Assembly (NCBI GenBank): GCA_002498605.1
Contig: DAHY01000009.1
Span: 12,949-76,948, forward strand
Reading direction: 5' to 3'
Length of the DNA stretch: 64,000 bases
Source of the DNA: Methanomassiliicoccaceae archaeon UBA404
GTDB taxonomy: Archaea > Thermoplasmatota > Thermoplasmata > Methanomassiliicoccales > Methanomethylophilaceae
Shown here piece by piece: positions 1-8,815 of the stretch. A program made the translations under genes and the position numbers. Under the pieces are notes generated by a model that was not told the origin of the DNA, made no database searches, and saw nothing but the letters and a program-made list of their open reading frames with translations. How positions within the stretch are numbered: position 1 is the stretch's first letter; each line of letters opens with the position of its first letter.

Positions 1-92
1 GTGTTGTAAGCGTCTATCGCAACGCTTTTTCCGTTCAGGTCGGAGAGTTCAACGTTCTCCGGTTCGGTAAGTCCTGCAAAATTGATTCCCAT
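1..92 (-). CDS. fen: Flap endonuclease 1 (FEN-1), N-terminal fragment
   Basis: The first 30 codons of a gene that runs off the left edge. FEN-1 is the structure-specific nuclease that removes 5' flaps during Okazaki fragment maturation and repair. The visible N-terminus reads MGINFAGLTEPENV, then a D-L-x-G-K-x-VAIDAYN motif. This is the conserved FEN-1 N-terminal region, whose first metal-binding Asp lies in AIDAYN. Its start codon lies 8 bp downstream of the rpe stop on the same strand, so the two are probably co-transcribed. Identification rests on only 30 residues, but the motif is distinctive. Confidence 0.85.
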   Translation of the reverse strand, partial: MGINFAGLTEPENVELSDLNGKSVAIDAYN

Positions 93-100
93 GAAACTCC

Positions 101-760
101 TCACGGATCCGGGCCGAAACCCTGCCATAATTTTATTTCCGATGCCATGTCGTCAAGACTGAAGAGTGCGCTTCCCGCGGCCAGAACACCGGCTCCGGCA
201 TCAACGCATTTCTTTCCGGTGTCTCTGTTTATTCCTCCGTCCACGGATATCTCTAGTTTCGGATTGTGGGCGTCGGCCCATTCCCTTACGTATTTTATTT
301 TATCCAAACCCGAAGGAATGAATTTCTGTCCTCCGAATCCGGGGTGGACGGTCATAATCAAAACCAAATCAAGTTTGTCCAGGAATTTATCCAATACATG
401 AACGTCGGTTTCCGGATTGACGGACATTCCCGGACGCGCTCCCCCGTCGGTTATTTTCTTCAGGGTTTCTTCAACGTTGCCTTCGGCTTCGGGATGAACC
501 GTAAGATAATCCGCACCCGCATTGATAAAATCATCAACGTAACGTTCGGGACGCTGTATCATCAGATGCACATCGAAAGGCAAATCCGTGCAGCCTCTTA
601 CGGCTTTGATTACCGACGGACCGATTGTAATATTCGGAACGAACATACCGTCCATAACATCAACATGAGTCCAATCCGCGCCCGATGATTCAAGTCTCCT
701 GATTTCGTCCCCGAGGCGGGAAAAGTCGGCTGAAAGGATAGACGGCGATACCTTTGTCAT
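101..760 (-). CDS. rpe: Ribulose-phosphate 3-epimerase
   Basis: A 219-residue TIM-barrel enzyme interconverting ribulose 5-phosphate and xylulose 5-phosphate, full length for the family. Visible hallmarks are the PSILSADFSRL start, VDVMDGMFVPN (metal-binding and catalytic Asp), DVHLMI (metal His), VHPGFGGQ and SVDGGIN (second catalytic Asp), then a phosphate-binding AAGSALF. It precedes fen on the same strand with an 8-bp gap. In methanogens lacking an oxidative pentose pathway this enzyme normally serves ribose and aromatic precursor supply; that role is inferred from the family. Confidence 0.95.
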   Translation of the reverse strand: MTKVSPSILSADFSRLGDEIRRLESSGADWTHVDVMDGMFVPNITIGPSVIKAVRGCTDLPFDVHLMIQRPERYVDDFINAGADYLTVHPEAEGNVEETLKKITDGGARPGMSVNPETDVHVLDKFLDKLDLVLIMTVHPGFGGQKFIPSGLDKIKYVREWADAHNPKLEISVDGGINRDTGKKCVDAGAGVLAAGSALFSLDDMASEIKLWQGFGPDP

Positions 761-845
761 CCTCCCCCAATAGGCAATATGTCAATATAATTTATCCGTT
801 GCAAAAATGTGAACAAATATAACGAATCAAAGCGTTAGGAAAATT

Positions 846-1058
846 ATGGTATCAGCCGAGAATACAGATAATGCCGAGGTCTGCCACGTCAAAGGTTGCA
901 ATGCCCCGGCCGAGAGATCGATAAACTACAAGAAAATCTCCGAAACCGACTTGCAGCTCAAGTCCGATTCGAACAGACAGGTCCATCTTTGCAAAGACCA
1001 TTACCGCGAATTCAAAAAACAGACAAAGACGTCCAGAGGATTGGATCGTATATACTGA
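846..1058 (+). CDS. Small cysteine-rich zinc-binding protein, unknown function
   Basis: A 70-residue protein with a CHVKGC pair near residue 13 and an HLCKDHY motif near residue 47, suggesting one C2/CH-type zinc site; the rest is charged. I do not recognise a named family. Its stop overlaps the RNase Z start (TGATG), so the two are translationally coupled and it may assist RNA processing, which is inference from context only. An AT-rich TATA-like element lies about 55 bp upstream in the divergent region shared with rpe. Confidence 0.7.
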   Translation: MVSAENTDNAEVCHVKGCNAPAERSINYKKISETDLQLKSDSNRQVHLCKDHYREFKKQTKTSRGLDRIY

Positions 1059-1963
1059 TGTTAGAAGTTCTTTTTTTGGGCACAGGCGCGAGTACCCCTT
1101 CCAGGCAAAGCGGCCTGCCTTCCGTTGCAATACGAAAAGGGAAGGAAATCTGTCTCATGGATTGCGGAGAAGGTACGCAGAGACAGCTGATGGTGTCTCC
1201 TTTTTCATATATGAAAATCGATACGGTGCTGATATCCCACCTTCACGGAGATCATTTTCTGGGATTGCCTGGACTTTTGCTGACCATGGGAATTTCAGGC
1301 AGAAAAAAACCGATTACGGTTGTCGGCCCCGAAGGAATAAAAGAAATTCTGCTTCCCATACTTGAAGTATGCGGCGACGAATTGCCTTACGAACTGAAAA
1401 TTCTTGAACCCTCCCACGGCGATGTTCTGGAAACGGAAGATGTGATTGTTTCCGTTTTCAAAACAGATCATACCGTTCCGTCCCTGGGTTTCGTTTTATC
1501 CGAAAAAGACAGGCTGAGAGCCAGTCCGTCAAAGATAGCCAAACTGGGGGTGAATTCGGAAGATGTCGACCGAATACTGAAAGGCGGGTCGGTAAACGGA
1601 GTAGTCGCGAAAGACATATCTTCCGGAACCGTGAAAGGACTCAAAATCGTCTATTCGGGGGATACGAAACCCTGCGAATCCCTGATTGACGCCGCAAAGG
1701 ACGCGGATCTGCTGATACACGAATCCACGTTCAAATCGGATTTGAAAGGTCCTGCCGAAGAACACGGTCATTCCACTGCCGTGCAGGCGGCCGAAATCGC
1801 AAAAAAAAGCAATGTCCGATATCTTTGTCTGACCCACATAAGCAACCGTTACAGAAACCGTTCCGTTCTGAAGGAAGAAGCCTCCGCGGTATTTCCCAAG
1901 GTCATAGTTGCTCAGGATATGATGCGCATATCGGTCACCCGTGAAGAAATCAAATTAATTTGA
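1058..1963 (+). CDS. rnz: Ribonuclease Z (tRNA 3'-processing endonuclease)
   Basis: A 301-residue metallo-beta-lactamase-fold nuclease that removes 3' trailers from tRNA precursors. It starts MLEVLFLGTGAS and carries the zinc motif HLHGDHFLGL near residue 62, a later SGDTKPC with a metal Asp, and LTHISNRY near the C-terminus. The frame stays open 54 codons further upstream, but the ATG at 1058 gives the family-typical N-terminus and overlaps the preceding stop. At least two of the three tRNA genes in the window lack an encoded CCA, so trailer removal would be needed. The 3' end overlaps the convergent HTH-CBS gene by 14 bp. Confidence 0.95.
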   Translation: MLEVLFLGTGASTPSRQSGLPSVAIRKGKEICLMDCGEGTQRQLMVSPFSYMKIDTVLISHLHGDHFLGLPGLLLTMGISGRKKPITVVGPEGIKEILLPILEVCGDELPYELKILEPSHGDVLETEDVIVSVFKTDHTVPSLGFVLSEKDRLRASPSKIAKLGVNSEDVDRILKGGSVNGVVAKDISSGTVKGLKIVYSGDTKPCESLIDAAKDADLLIHESTFKSDLKGPAEEHGHSTAVQAAEIAKKSNVRYLCLTHISNRYRNRSVLKEEASAVFPKVIVAQDMMRISVTREEIKLI

Positions 1964-2513
1964 GCAAATCCGTACTTGTGATTACGCTTACGATTTTGCC
2001 TTTTTTTGAGACGAGAACGGCATCGCTGTCATTCATCAGCAACGCAACGGTCGAAAGCAATGTTTTTCCGGAAACCACCGGGAACGATTCTCCCATTACG
2101 GTGCGAACCGGAGTATTCCTTAATTCATTCATACTCATTCCCTGTTCTATCAGGTTCAGAATGATTCTTTCGGATATGCTTCCCACCGGACGGTCTCCGT
2201 CCATAACCGGCAATTGTGAAAATCCCGTTTTTCTCATAAGTTCGGAAACAACCCGCAATCCGTCGTCGACATTTACGGTAATGGGGGAGTCCGAGGCAAC
2301 ATCCGCGGCCGTTCGGCCTATCTTGGAATATTTGCCTATTCTTTCAAGGGTTTCAAAAAGTTCCACAACGGTTTCGTAACTTGCTTTTGTGTTTCCCGTT
2401 TCTATTTTGGTTATGGTACTCTGGCTTATTCCGGATTCCAGGGCCAATTCGGACTGTGTCAGTCCCAATGCCGTTCTCATTTTTCTTATCTCGGATTCCG
2501 GCGGAAATCTCAT
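1950..2513 (-). CDS. HTH (XRE-type) transcription regulator with paired CBS domains
   Basis: A 187-residue protein. The N-terminal helix-turn-helix (RTALGLTQSELALESGISQ) is followed by two CBS motifs (about residues 70-187), a module that usually binds adenosyl ligands such as AMP, ATP or SAM. The frame is open 26 codons further upstream, but the ATG at 2513 gives the typical N-terminus and leaves room for the shared TATA element. It is divergent from the SAM synthetase gene. Architecture and position suggest a ligand-sensing regulator of that gene and of itself; this is inference, since CBS-HTH proteins are common in archaea and their targets are mostly unknown. Confidence 0.85.
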   Translation of the reverse strand: MRFPPESEIRKMRTALGLTQSELALESGISQSTITKIETGNTKASYETVVELFETLERIGKYSKIGRTAADVASDSPITVNVDDGLRVVSELMRKTGFSQLPVMDGDRPVGSISERIILNLIEQGMSMNELRNTPVRTVMGESFPVVSGKTLLSTVALLMNDSDAVLVSKKGKIVSVITSTDLLKLI

Positions 2514-2558
2514 ATCCTTAGTACTGATTATTCGTATATGAATATTTCTTACAATCGA

Positions 2559-2568
2559 GTTTATAAAC
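2559..2568. promoter_or_regulatory. Palindromic TATA element between divergent genes
   Basis: The palindrome GTTTATAAAC lies 46 bp from the HTH-CBS start and 49 bp from the SAM synthetase start. Being palindromic it can act as a TATA box in both directions, with short leaders on both transcripts. A further AT-rich stretch (around 2535-2545) could be the actual TATA box of the regulator gene. Confidence 0.5.
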
Positions 2569-2616
2569 AATGAATTAATAAGTATATTCACAGCGGTCAG
2601 CTGGGAGGTTTTAGAT

Positions 2617-3834
2617 TTGTCTAAGAATATTTACGTGGAAGGAATCGACGAACTCCCTGTCCCCGACAGGAAAGTCGAAATTGTTGAAAGAAAAGGTATC
2701 GGACACCCGGACAGCGTGGCCGACGGAATAGCGGAGACCGTAAGCAAAGAACTCTGCAAAATGTATATCAGGGAATTCGGACACGTGCTTCACCACAACA
2801 CGGATGAAACGCAGATTGCCGCAGGAATGTCCGCCCCCAACTTCGGCGGCGGCACAATTATAGATCCCGTCTACATGCTTTTGGTCGGACGTGCCACCAA
2901 CGAAATAGACGACGGCAAAAAAATCAAATCATTGCCCTGCAAACCCGTTGCGCTCAAAGCCGCAAGAGATTATCTTAAGGCAACATTCCCCAATCTCGAC
3001 ACCGACAGCGAAGTTGTGCTCGATGCAAGAATCGGATTGGGTTCCGACGATCTGACCGGAGTTTACAAGGCATCCGGATACATGGCAAACGACACCTCCT
3101 TCGGAGTGGGTTACGCTCCGTATTCCGTTACGGACAGACTTACCCTCGAATCCGAAGAATTCATCAACGGAGTTCTTAAGAAAAAGATGCCCGAAACCGG
3201 TCACGACGTAAAAGTCATGGCTTCCAGAGTAGACAAAGACGTAACTCTCACGGTTGCCTGTGCGATGGTGGACCGTTATCTTGACGATGTCGACGCATAC
3301 AAATCTGCGGTTCAGCAGCTTACCGGCGAAGTTTATGACAACGCTCTTAAAATTATCGGAGACGAAGACGTAAACGTAAAAGTAGAAGTCAACACCGGAG
3401 ACGATTACAGCCGTGATGTTTATTATCTGACCGTTACGGGTATGTCCCAGGAAATGGGCGACGACGGTTCTGTGGGCAGAGGCAACAGGTGCAACGGATT
3501 GATTACACCTTACAGGCCCATGTCAATGGAAGCAACTTCCGGAAAGAATCCCATAACCCACATCGGAAAGATATACAACATACTGTCGAACATAATCGCA
3601 AACGACATCTCCAAGGAAGTCGGACCCGAAGCCGAAATCCGCGTCAGACTGCTGTCCCAGATAGGCAAACCCATTCACGAACCGCTCAGCGCTTCGGTGC
3701 AGGTCCTCGCCCCGGAAGCAAGCAAGAACGTTCAGAAATGGAGATCCGACGCTGAGGCAATCACGGAAGATTGGCTTGACAACATTGATAAGGTCACAGA
3801 GCTTATAGCGGCAGGTAAAGTCAGAACATTCTGA
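2617..3834 (+). CDS. mat: S-adenosylmethionine synthetase, archaeal type
   Basis: A 405-residue archaeal methionine adenosyltransferase, which makes SAM from ATP and methionine. The family N-terminus (IYVEGIDELPVPDRKVEIVERKG, then GHPDSVADGIAE) and the GRGNRCNGLITPYRP segment are visible. The start is TTG, supported by a GGGAGG Shine-Dalgarno 8 bp upstream and by the family N-terminus. Methanogens need much SAM for corrinoid, factor 430 and radical-SAM chemistry. It stands alone after a shared promoter and is followed 24 bp later by a DUF4443-like gene. Confidence 0.96.
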   Translation: MSKNIYVEGIDELPVPDRKVEIVERKGIGHPDSVADGIAETVSKELCKMYIREFGHVLHHNTDETQIAAGMSAPNFGGGTIIDPVYMLLVGRATNEIDDGKKIKSLPCKPVALKAARDYLKATFPNLDTDSEVVLDARIGLGSDDLTGVYKASGYMANDTSFGVGYAPYSVTDRLTLESEEFINGVLKKKMPETGHDVKVMASRVDKDVTLTVACAMVDRYLDDVDAYKSAVQQLTGEVYDNALKIIGDEDVNVKVEVNTGDDYSRDVYYLTVTGMSQEMGDDGSVGRGNRCNGLITPYRPMSMEATSGKNPITHIGKIYNILSNIIANDISKEVGPEAEIRVRLLSQIGKPIHEPLSASVQVLAPEASKNVQKWRSDAEAITEDWLDNIDKVTELIAAGKVRTF

Positions 3835-3858
3835 TTTTATTTCAGCGGTGATCCAAAC

Positions 3859-4443
3859 ATGAAGATAATCGACGAACCGAGATACGGACCTATGTTCAGG
3901 TTTAGCGATGCCAATGTGTATTGGACCCTGCATCTGCTTTCCGACGGTAGAAGAATCGGACGCAAGAGGCTGTCCGATATGGTCGGAATCGGTGAAGGAA
4001 GTATGCGCAGGATAATCGATACACTGCGCGAAATGGAACTGATATCAATCAAACAAACGGGAATTTCCATTACTGAAAAGGGTATTCGATATTTGGAAAG
4101 CATACCCATAAGAGTAATAGACCTTGACGTCGGCGATTCCGTCGCGGGCGAAGAGACCCAAAGTTTGATGGTACTCGGCGTATCCGATAAAGTACACAAC
4201 GGCATGCAACAGAGGGACGCCGGCATAAAAGTCGGCGCAACGAGCTGTACCACCTTCGTAATACGGGACGGCATTCTTATGGTGCCCCCGGATTGGAACG
4301 TAGATATTGAAAAACCCGAGCTGGCCAGAAAAATCCGTGATGAATTGGGCATGTCCGAAAAAGATACCATAATCATCGGCGGAGGAGACACCAAAGCTCT
4401 GGCAGTGGAAGCCGCAGTGGCGGCTGCACTCGAAATTATCTGA
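3859..4443 (+). CDS. DUF4443-like winged-helix protein
   Basis: A 194-residue protein. Residues about 15-75 look like a winged helix (RKRLSDMVGIGEGSMRRIIDTL, then an ISITEKG wing). The C-terminal half contains GIKVGATSCTTFVIRDG and an IIGGGDTKALAVEAA segment, resembling the archaeal DUF4443 domain seen behind such DNA-binding heads. Probably a transcription regulator with an effector-binding domain; the ligand is unknown. It sits between SAM synthetase and a TIM-barrel gene, 2 bp from the latter, suggesting an operon. Confidence 0.75.
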   Translation: MKIIDEPRYGPMFRFSDANVYWTLHLLSDGRRIGRKRLSDMVGIGEGSMRRIIDTLREMELISIKQTGISITEKGIRYLESIPIRVIDLDVGDSVAGEETQSLMVLGVSDKVHNGMQQRDAGIKVGATSCTTFVIRDGILMVPPDWNVDIEKPELARKIRDELGMSEKDTIIIGGGDTKALAVEAAVAAALEII

Positions 4444-4445
4444 GA

Positions 4446-5444
4446 TTGTCTGATACAAACTATTTACTCAAACATCCTTATTCATTTATCATGAAACATC
4501 TTTTGAATTTTTCCGTATACGAAAACACGGACGTTCTGTCCGACGATAAGACCGGCAGCTTCGAGGATATAGGTTGCGACGGTGTTGAGTTATTGACGGG
4601 ATACGGAGAAATTCCCGAATCCCATGTGGAATTGGCTTCTGCGGTTCATCTGCCGTACGCGGCGGATTGGTATTCGTCCTGGAACGAAGAAGAAGTTCCC
4701 GAATGCGATTATGACACGGCAAGGTTTCTGATGTACGGAACTTCAAGAGAAGATATCGTAAACAATCTGACGCAGGCAATATCCGTTGCTTCTTCCCTGA
4801 ATCCGCCTTACGGGGTGCTTCACGCCGGAAGCGTCCGACTTTCGGATATAATGAAAAGACAGGATAATTCCGACGATAAAAGAATACTGAATTCTTTCTG
4901 TGAGATGGTAAACACGGTGGTTTCGGAATTCTCCGGCAACCGTCCTCCGTTCAGACTCGCTTTTGAAAATCTTTGGTGGCCCGGACTCAGAATGACGGAA
5001 GGATGGGAAATAAGTTATTTTGAAAAGAAAATGGAATTCGACGAATGGGGGATCTGTCTGGATACCGGCCATCTTCTGAACTGCATACCGGAGATATACT
5101 GCGAAGAAGACGCCGTCAATTCTTTAAGAACGGTGTTCGAAGATTACACCGACGACATAATAGAAAAAATATGCACTGTTCATCTGCATATGAGCACCTC
5201 CTCGGAATACCGTAACAGTTTCAGGGACAGAAGCATGGACGATGGGTTGACGGACGACTTTATGATAAAAGTCAACGAACACATAGGGAATATAGATCAG
5301 CACCGTCCTTTCAATACCCCCGGATGCAGGGAATTGGTGGAAATATTAAATCCAGACTACGTTACTCATGAGCTTAACAGTTCCTTTTCAGAAGACTCTC
5401 TGGAAGATTTCAGATTACAACGGGCGCATTTCGGCCGGAACTGA
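4446..5444 (+). CDS. Xylose isomerase-like TIM-barrel protein
   Basis: A 332-residue protein resembling the AP endonuclease 2/sugar phosphate isomerase superfamily. Supporting segments are GVLHAGS, LAFENLWWPG, WGICLDTGHLLNC and CTVHLHMSTS, which carry candidate metal-binding His, Glu, Asp and His in barrel order. The upstream TTG at 4446 couples it to the preceding gene, whereas an ATG at 4491 (MKHLLNFSVYEN) is an equally plausible start. The substrate is not predictable; a sugar epimerase/isomerase or an endonuclease-like role are both possible. Confidence 0.7.
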   Translation: MSDTNYLLKHPYSFIMKHLLNFSVYENTDVLSDDKTGSFEDIGCDGVELLTGYGEIPESHVELASAVHLPYAADWYSSWNEEEVPECDYDTARFLMYGTSREDIVNNLTQAISVASSLNPPYGVLHAGSVRLSDIMKRQDNSDDKRILNSFCEMVNTVVSEFSGNRPPFRLAFENLWWPGLRMTEGWEISYFEKKMEFDEWGICLDTGHLLNCIPEIYCEEDAVNSLRTVFEDYTDDIIEKICTVHLHMSTSSEYRNSFRDRSMDDGLTDDFMIKVNEHIGNIDQHRPFNTPGCRELVEILNPDYVTHELNSSFSEDSLEDFRLQRAHFGRN

Positions 5445-5492
5445 CGAATGCTTAAATAATAGCTCTATCTTGCACATTCCAGAGGAAAGAAA

Positions 5493-5642
5493 ATGGCACG
5501 TTTTGAAGAGGCTGAACGCAGACTTCTTAATAAGTCCGTATGCATGAGCTGCTCTGCTACAAACCCGCCCAAGGCAACCAGATGCCGTAAGTGCGGCGGC
5601 GGAAATCTCAGGCCTAAGGCTAAAGAGAGCAGGAAGCAGTGA
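5493..5642 (+). CDS. rpl40e: Large ribosomal subunit protein L40e
   Basis: A 49-residue zinc protein: MARFEEAERRLLNKSVCMSC, then an 11-residue spacer and CRKCGG, then a basic tail. The paired CxxC zinc finger and the length match archaeal L40e, a component of the large ribosomal subunit. A TATA-like TTAAATAAT lies at 5454-5462 and a GAGGAAA Shine-Dalgarno 4 bp before the ATG. A GC-rich hairpin and T-rich tract (about 5652-5697) follow and probably end the transcript. Confidence 0.95.
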   Translation: MARFEEAERRLLNKSVCMSCSATNPPKATRCRKCGGGNLRPKAKESRKQ

Positions 5643-5651
5643 GCTCGGAAT

Positions 5652-5715
5652 CGGCCGTGCCATCAGCGGCCCGGTGTCGAGCCGCTCTTTTATTTTATAC
5701 AGTCGTATGACTGTG
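5652..5715 (+). terminator. Hairpin/T-rich terminator region after L40e
   Basis: A GGCCG...CGGCC inverted repeat (about 5652-5670) is followed by a CTCTTTTATTTTAT tract, consistent with termination of L40e. A second perfect hairpin, ACAGTC-gtat-GACTGT, lies at 5699-5714; its role is unclear. Confidence 0.5.
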
Positions 5716-5743
5716 AGGTAATCGGACCCGAAGAGATGATTTC

Positions 5744-6115
5744 ATGGAAAATCCGGCAGACCGAATCAATCCTGCTGCTCCGAATAAGTCCGAAGCACTT
5801 ATGTCTCTGAAAATCGGAGGTTTTCAAAACCGTTTATTCGGACACTCGGGTAAAACAGGAATATCAAACCTCTTACGTTTTATCGCGGAACATCATAATT
5901 CCGAAACACAATTTATTCCTGACGATCATGAAACCGTATCCCGCGTCTTCGGGATGACCGAAGTTTATGGACAAATTCATAAAAGACAACATACGTTCAG
6001 TTTTAATCTTCGGCAATCCGCGGTTACCGCAAAACAAAGACGATACGAATCGGACTTTGAAAAATGCGGTCGTTCCGTCACCGAAAACAAATGCATATTA
6101 CATTCCAACCATTGA
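5744..6115 (+). CDS. Doubtful open frame, 123 residues, before enolase
   Basis: An open frame of 123 codons with no recognised domain and an unusual, His- and Ser-rich composition. It ends 9 bp before enolase. It could be a lineage-specific gene, a decayed gene, or a chance open frame over a long enolase leader. A TATA-like element just before enolase suggests enolase has its own promoter, which weakens the operon argument. Kept only because the 480-bp stretch holds nothing better. Confidence 0.2.
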   Translation: MENPADRINPAAPNKSEALMSLKIGGFQNRLFGHSGKTGISNLLRFIAEHHNSETQFIPDDHETVSRVFGMTEVYGQIHKRQHTFSFNLRQSAVTAKQRRYESDFEKCGRSVTENKCILHSNH

Positions 6116-6124
6116 GGATTACAA

Positions 6125-7390
6125 ATGAAAATAGAAAAAGTATGGGCAAGGGAAGTTCTGGACTCCAGAGGAAATCCCACTGTTGAAGCGGAAATAACTG
6201 TAAACGGCCATAAAGTAACGGCCATCGCTCCGTCGGGAGCTTCCACGGGCACCTGGGAAGCCCACGAACTGAGGGACGGAGGAAAGCGGTATTCCGGAAA
6301 AGGCGTACTGACCGCCGTAAACAACGTACGTACCGAAATAGCCGACCGCATAGTCGGTATGGATTCCACGGATCAGGCGGCCGTGGACAGGGCAATGATA
6401 GATCTTGACGGCACCCCCAACAAGAAACGGCTGGGCGCAAACGCAACCGTGGCGGTTTCGCTTGCCGTTGCCAAAGCCGGGGCCATGTCCCGTCAAATGT
6501 CGGTTTACGAACATATCGGAGAGAACCACGTTACGCTTCCCGTGCCGATGTTCAATATAATCAACGGAGGCATGCACGCGGGAGGAAACCTGAAAGTCCA
6601 GGAATTTATGATTGCACCCGCCGGACTGCCCACATTCTCCGAATGTCTCAGAGCGTCTTCCGAGATATACATGTCTTTGAAATCTTTGCTGATTAAAAAA
6701 TACGGTGCTTCGGCCGTAAACGTGGGCGACGAAGGCGGTTTCGCTCCCCCTATGAACACTGTCGCCGAAGCGTTGGGAACTGTAGCGGAAGCAATATCCA
6801 ATGCCGGGTACACCCCCGGAAAGGATGTTTTCCTCACGATAGACGCGGCATCCTCGGAATTCTTCTCCGACGGAAGGTACGATATTGACGGCATGAGTCT
6901 GACTGCGGGAGAACTCACGGATTATTACACATCGCTTACCGAAGAATTCCCTCTGATAAGCATCGAAGATCCTTTCTTTGAGGATGATTTCGATTCAACC
7001 GCGGAGCTTACCGAAAAAGTAGGCAAGAAGGTTCAGATTGTCGGTGACGATTTGTTTGTAACAAACACCGAAAGACTCGAAAGAGGAATCAGGTCCAAAT
7101 CCGCCAATGCACTGTTGCTGAAAGTCAATCAGATAGGTACGGTAACCGAATCCGGAGAAGCCGCATCCATGAGTTTCAAGAACAATTACAACGTGGTGGT
7201 TTCACACCGTTCCGGAGAATCCGAAGACACGACGATTGCGGATCTGTCGGTCGGTTGGGGATCGGGTCAGATAAAAACCGGAGCACCCGCCCGCGGAGAA
7301 AGAACTGCCAAATACAACAGATTGCTTAGAATAGAAGAAGAACTGGGATCCGGGGCGGTATTCCCCGGACTCAAAGCTTTCAGGTCCTGA
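6125..7390 (+). CDS. eno: Enolase (phosphopyruvate hydratase)
   Basis: A 421-residue enolase interconverting 2-phosphoglycerate and phosphoenolpyruvate, full length. Visible are AREVLDSRGNPT, the SGASTG loop, NVGDEGGFAPP, the metal ligands in LTIDAA, ISIEDPF and GDDLFVTN, the catalytic lysine in LLLKVNQIGT, and the signature SHRSGESED. The GAGGATT Shine-Dalgarno lies 4 bp before the ATG. The nicotinate phosphoribosyltransferase gene follows after 4 bp, so the two probably share a transcript. Confidence 0.98.
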   Translation: MKIEKVWAREVLDSRGNPTVEAEITVNGHKVTAIAPSGASTGTWEAHELRDGGKRYSGKGVLTAVNNVRTEIADRIVGMDSTDQAAVDRAMIDLDGTPNKKRLGANATVAVSLAVAKAGAMSRQMSVYEHIGENHVTLPVPMFNIINGGMHAGGNLKVQEFMIAPAGLPTFSECLRASSEIYMSLKSLLIKKYGASAVNVGDEGGFAPPMNTVAEALGTVAEAISNAGYTPGKDVFLTIDAASSEFFSDGRYDIDGMSLTAGELTDYYTSLTEEFPLISIEDPFFEDDFDSTAELTEKVGKKVQIVGDDLFVTNTERLERGIRSKSANALLLKVNQIGTVTESGEAASMSFKNNYNVVVSHRSGESEDTTIADLSVGWGSGQIKTGAPARGERTAKYNRLLRIEEELGSGAVFPGLKAFRS

Positions 7391-7394
7391 TAAT

Positions 7395-8591
7395 ATGAAA
7401 AAACTCTTCGCCGCCGATGAAAAGGATATACGGAACGGATACACAAAAGACGTGTATTTCGAACATACGAAACAGATTCTGGAGGCGAAGGGACTGGACG
7501 ATATGGAAGTCAGCATGGAGTTTACCAGCGGCTCCCTGCCCTGCGGGTGGAAATGGGGGGTATTCTGCGGCCTCGAGGAAGTTCTGAGGCTGATGGAAGG
7601 CACAAACGTATCGATATATGCTGTGCCCGAGGGAACGGTGTTCCGTCCCAGAACTCCGGCGAGCGTCAGAGCCCCGGTTATGAACTTTCACGGAAAGTAC
7701 ATAGACTTCGGTGTAATGGAAACCGCAATTCTCGGGATGATATGTCAGCCCACGGGTGTTGCGACCAAGTCGGCCAGAATGAAACTTGCCGCGAAATGGA
7801 AACCTGTTATAGCTTTTGGAAACCGCAGAATGCATCCTGCCTTATCCGGCGTTCTCGACCGTTCCGCGTACATAGGAGGCTGCGACGACGTATCCTCTGA
7901 GGCGGGCGGCGAGCTGATAGAAAGAAAACCTCTTGGAACGGTGCCTCATGTGTTGCCGTTAATGATGGGCAGCAACGATGCGGCGTTCAGGGCCTTTGAC
8001 GAAATAATCGATTCTTCGGTTCCGCGTATAATGCTTATCGATACTTTTTCCGATGAACGCACCGCCGCGATAGAAGCCTGCAAATCCGTGAAAAACCTGA
8101 TGGGAGTCAGATTGGACACCCCCGGATCCCGGAGGGGAAATTTCAAAGAACTCATTGACGAAGTCCGCTGGGAGATGGACATGAACGGATTCGAAGATGT
8201 GAAAATCATAGTATCCGGAGGTTTGGACGAAGATACCGTTGCCGGTCTTGCGGATACCTGCGTATCAAGCTTCGGCGTAGGAACTTCGATATCAAACGCG
8301 CCGACTTTGGACTTCTCCATGGATTTGGTTGAAAAGGACGGTGTTCCGATGGCCAAGAGAGGCAAATTCGCCGGAAGGAAATATCCGTACAGGTGTCCCC
8401 GCTGTTTTACGATGGGCGTGGCGCTCAATCCCGATGAAGAGATATTCTGTGAATGCGGGGAGAAGATGGAAATGATTGAAAAACTCATTATGAAAGACGG
8501 TAAGAGAGTCATTCCCGAAGTCAAACCCACGGAAATACGCGAGTATGTCGTCAAACAATTGAAGACTCTGGAAACCAACGGAACTCTTTGA
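7395..8591 (+). CDS. pncB: Nicotinate phosphoribosyltransferase, archaeal type
   Basis: A 398-residue enzyme of NAD salvage, forming nicotinate mononucleotide from nicotinate and PRPP. The order of motifs matches Thermoplasma-type NAPRTase: VMETAILGMI early, ATKSARMKLAA, a FGNRRMHPAL segment, LIDTFSDERTAAIEA, VRLDTPGSRRGN and the phosphate-binding IIVSGGLDED. A C-terminal zinc ribbon (CPRC...CEC, residues about 335-355) is typical of the archaeal subfamily. It is co-oriented and nearly contiguous with enolase. Confidence 0.93.
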   Translation: MKKLFAADEKDIRNGYTKDVYFEHTKQILEAKGLDDMEVSMEFTSGSLPCGWKWGVFCGLEEVLRLMEGTNVSIYAVPEGTVFRPRTPASVRAPVMNFHGKYIDFGVMETAILGMICQPTGVATKSARMKLAAKWKPVIAFGNRRMHPALSGVLDRSAYIGGCDDVSSEAGGELIERKPLGTVPHVLPLMMGSNDAAFRAFDEIIDSSVPRIMLIDTFSDERTAAIEACKSVKNLMGVRLDTPGSRRGNFKELIDEVRWEMDMNGFEDVKIIVSGGLDEDTVAGLADTCVSSFGVGTSISNAPTLDFSMDLVEKDGVPMAKRGKFAGRKYPYRCPRCFTMGVALNPDEEIFCECGEKMEMIEKLIMKDGKRVIPEVKPTEIREYVVKQLKTLETNGTL

Positions 8592-8700
8592 CGGAGCGAT
8601 CCCGGACAGGAATTTTTCGAATAAAGAACGCGTGATTAAAGGTAGATATAATAGTCTTTCGGAGCAGTTAATCTATCGTTAAAACACTGGTAACAGAAAG

Positions 8701-8815
8701 CTTATATGTGTCTCAAAGATTGTAAGATTTGAGCAGTTTCAAAGGCATCTGTTGATGGGTTAAGACGCCTCTGAGCTCTATCACGGGGGAAGTAAGATAG
8801 AGACTACAATAAGCC
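8701..8815 (+). other. Intergenic stretch with three consecutive hairpins; possible small RNA or leader
   Basis: Three inverted repeats follow one another: CTCAAA/TTTGAG (8712-8733), AGGC-a-TCT/AGA-c-GCCT (8743-8770) and CTCTATC/GATAGAG (8776-8802). A TATA-like AAGCTTATATG (8699-8708) lies upstream, so transcription would start near 8730, after the first hairpin. It may be the leader of the zinc-ribbon gene at 8878 or a separate RNA. No known RNA family is recognised. Confidence 0.35.

Noticed and set aside
896..1057. N-terminal extension of RNase Z
   Set aside because: Overlaps the small zinc protein in another frame; the family N-terminus begins at the ATG at 1058.
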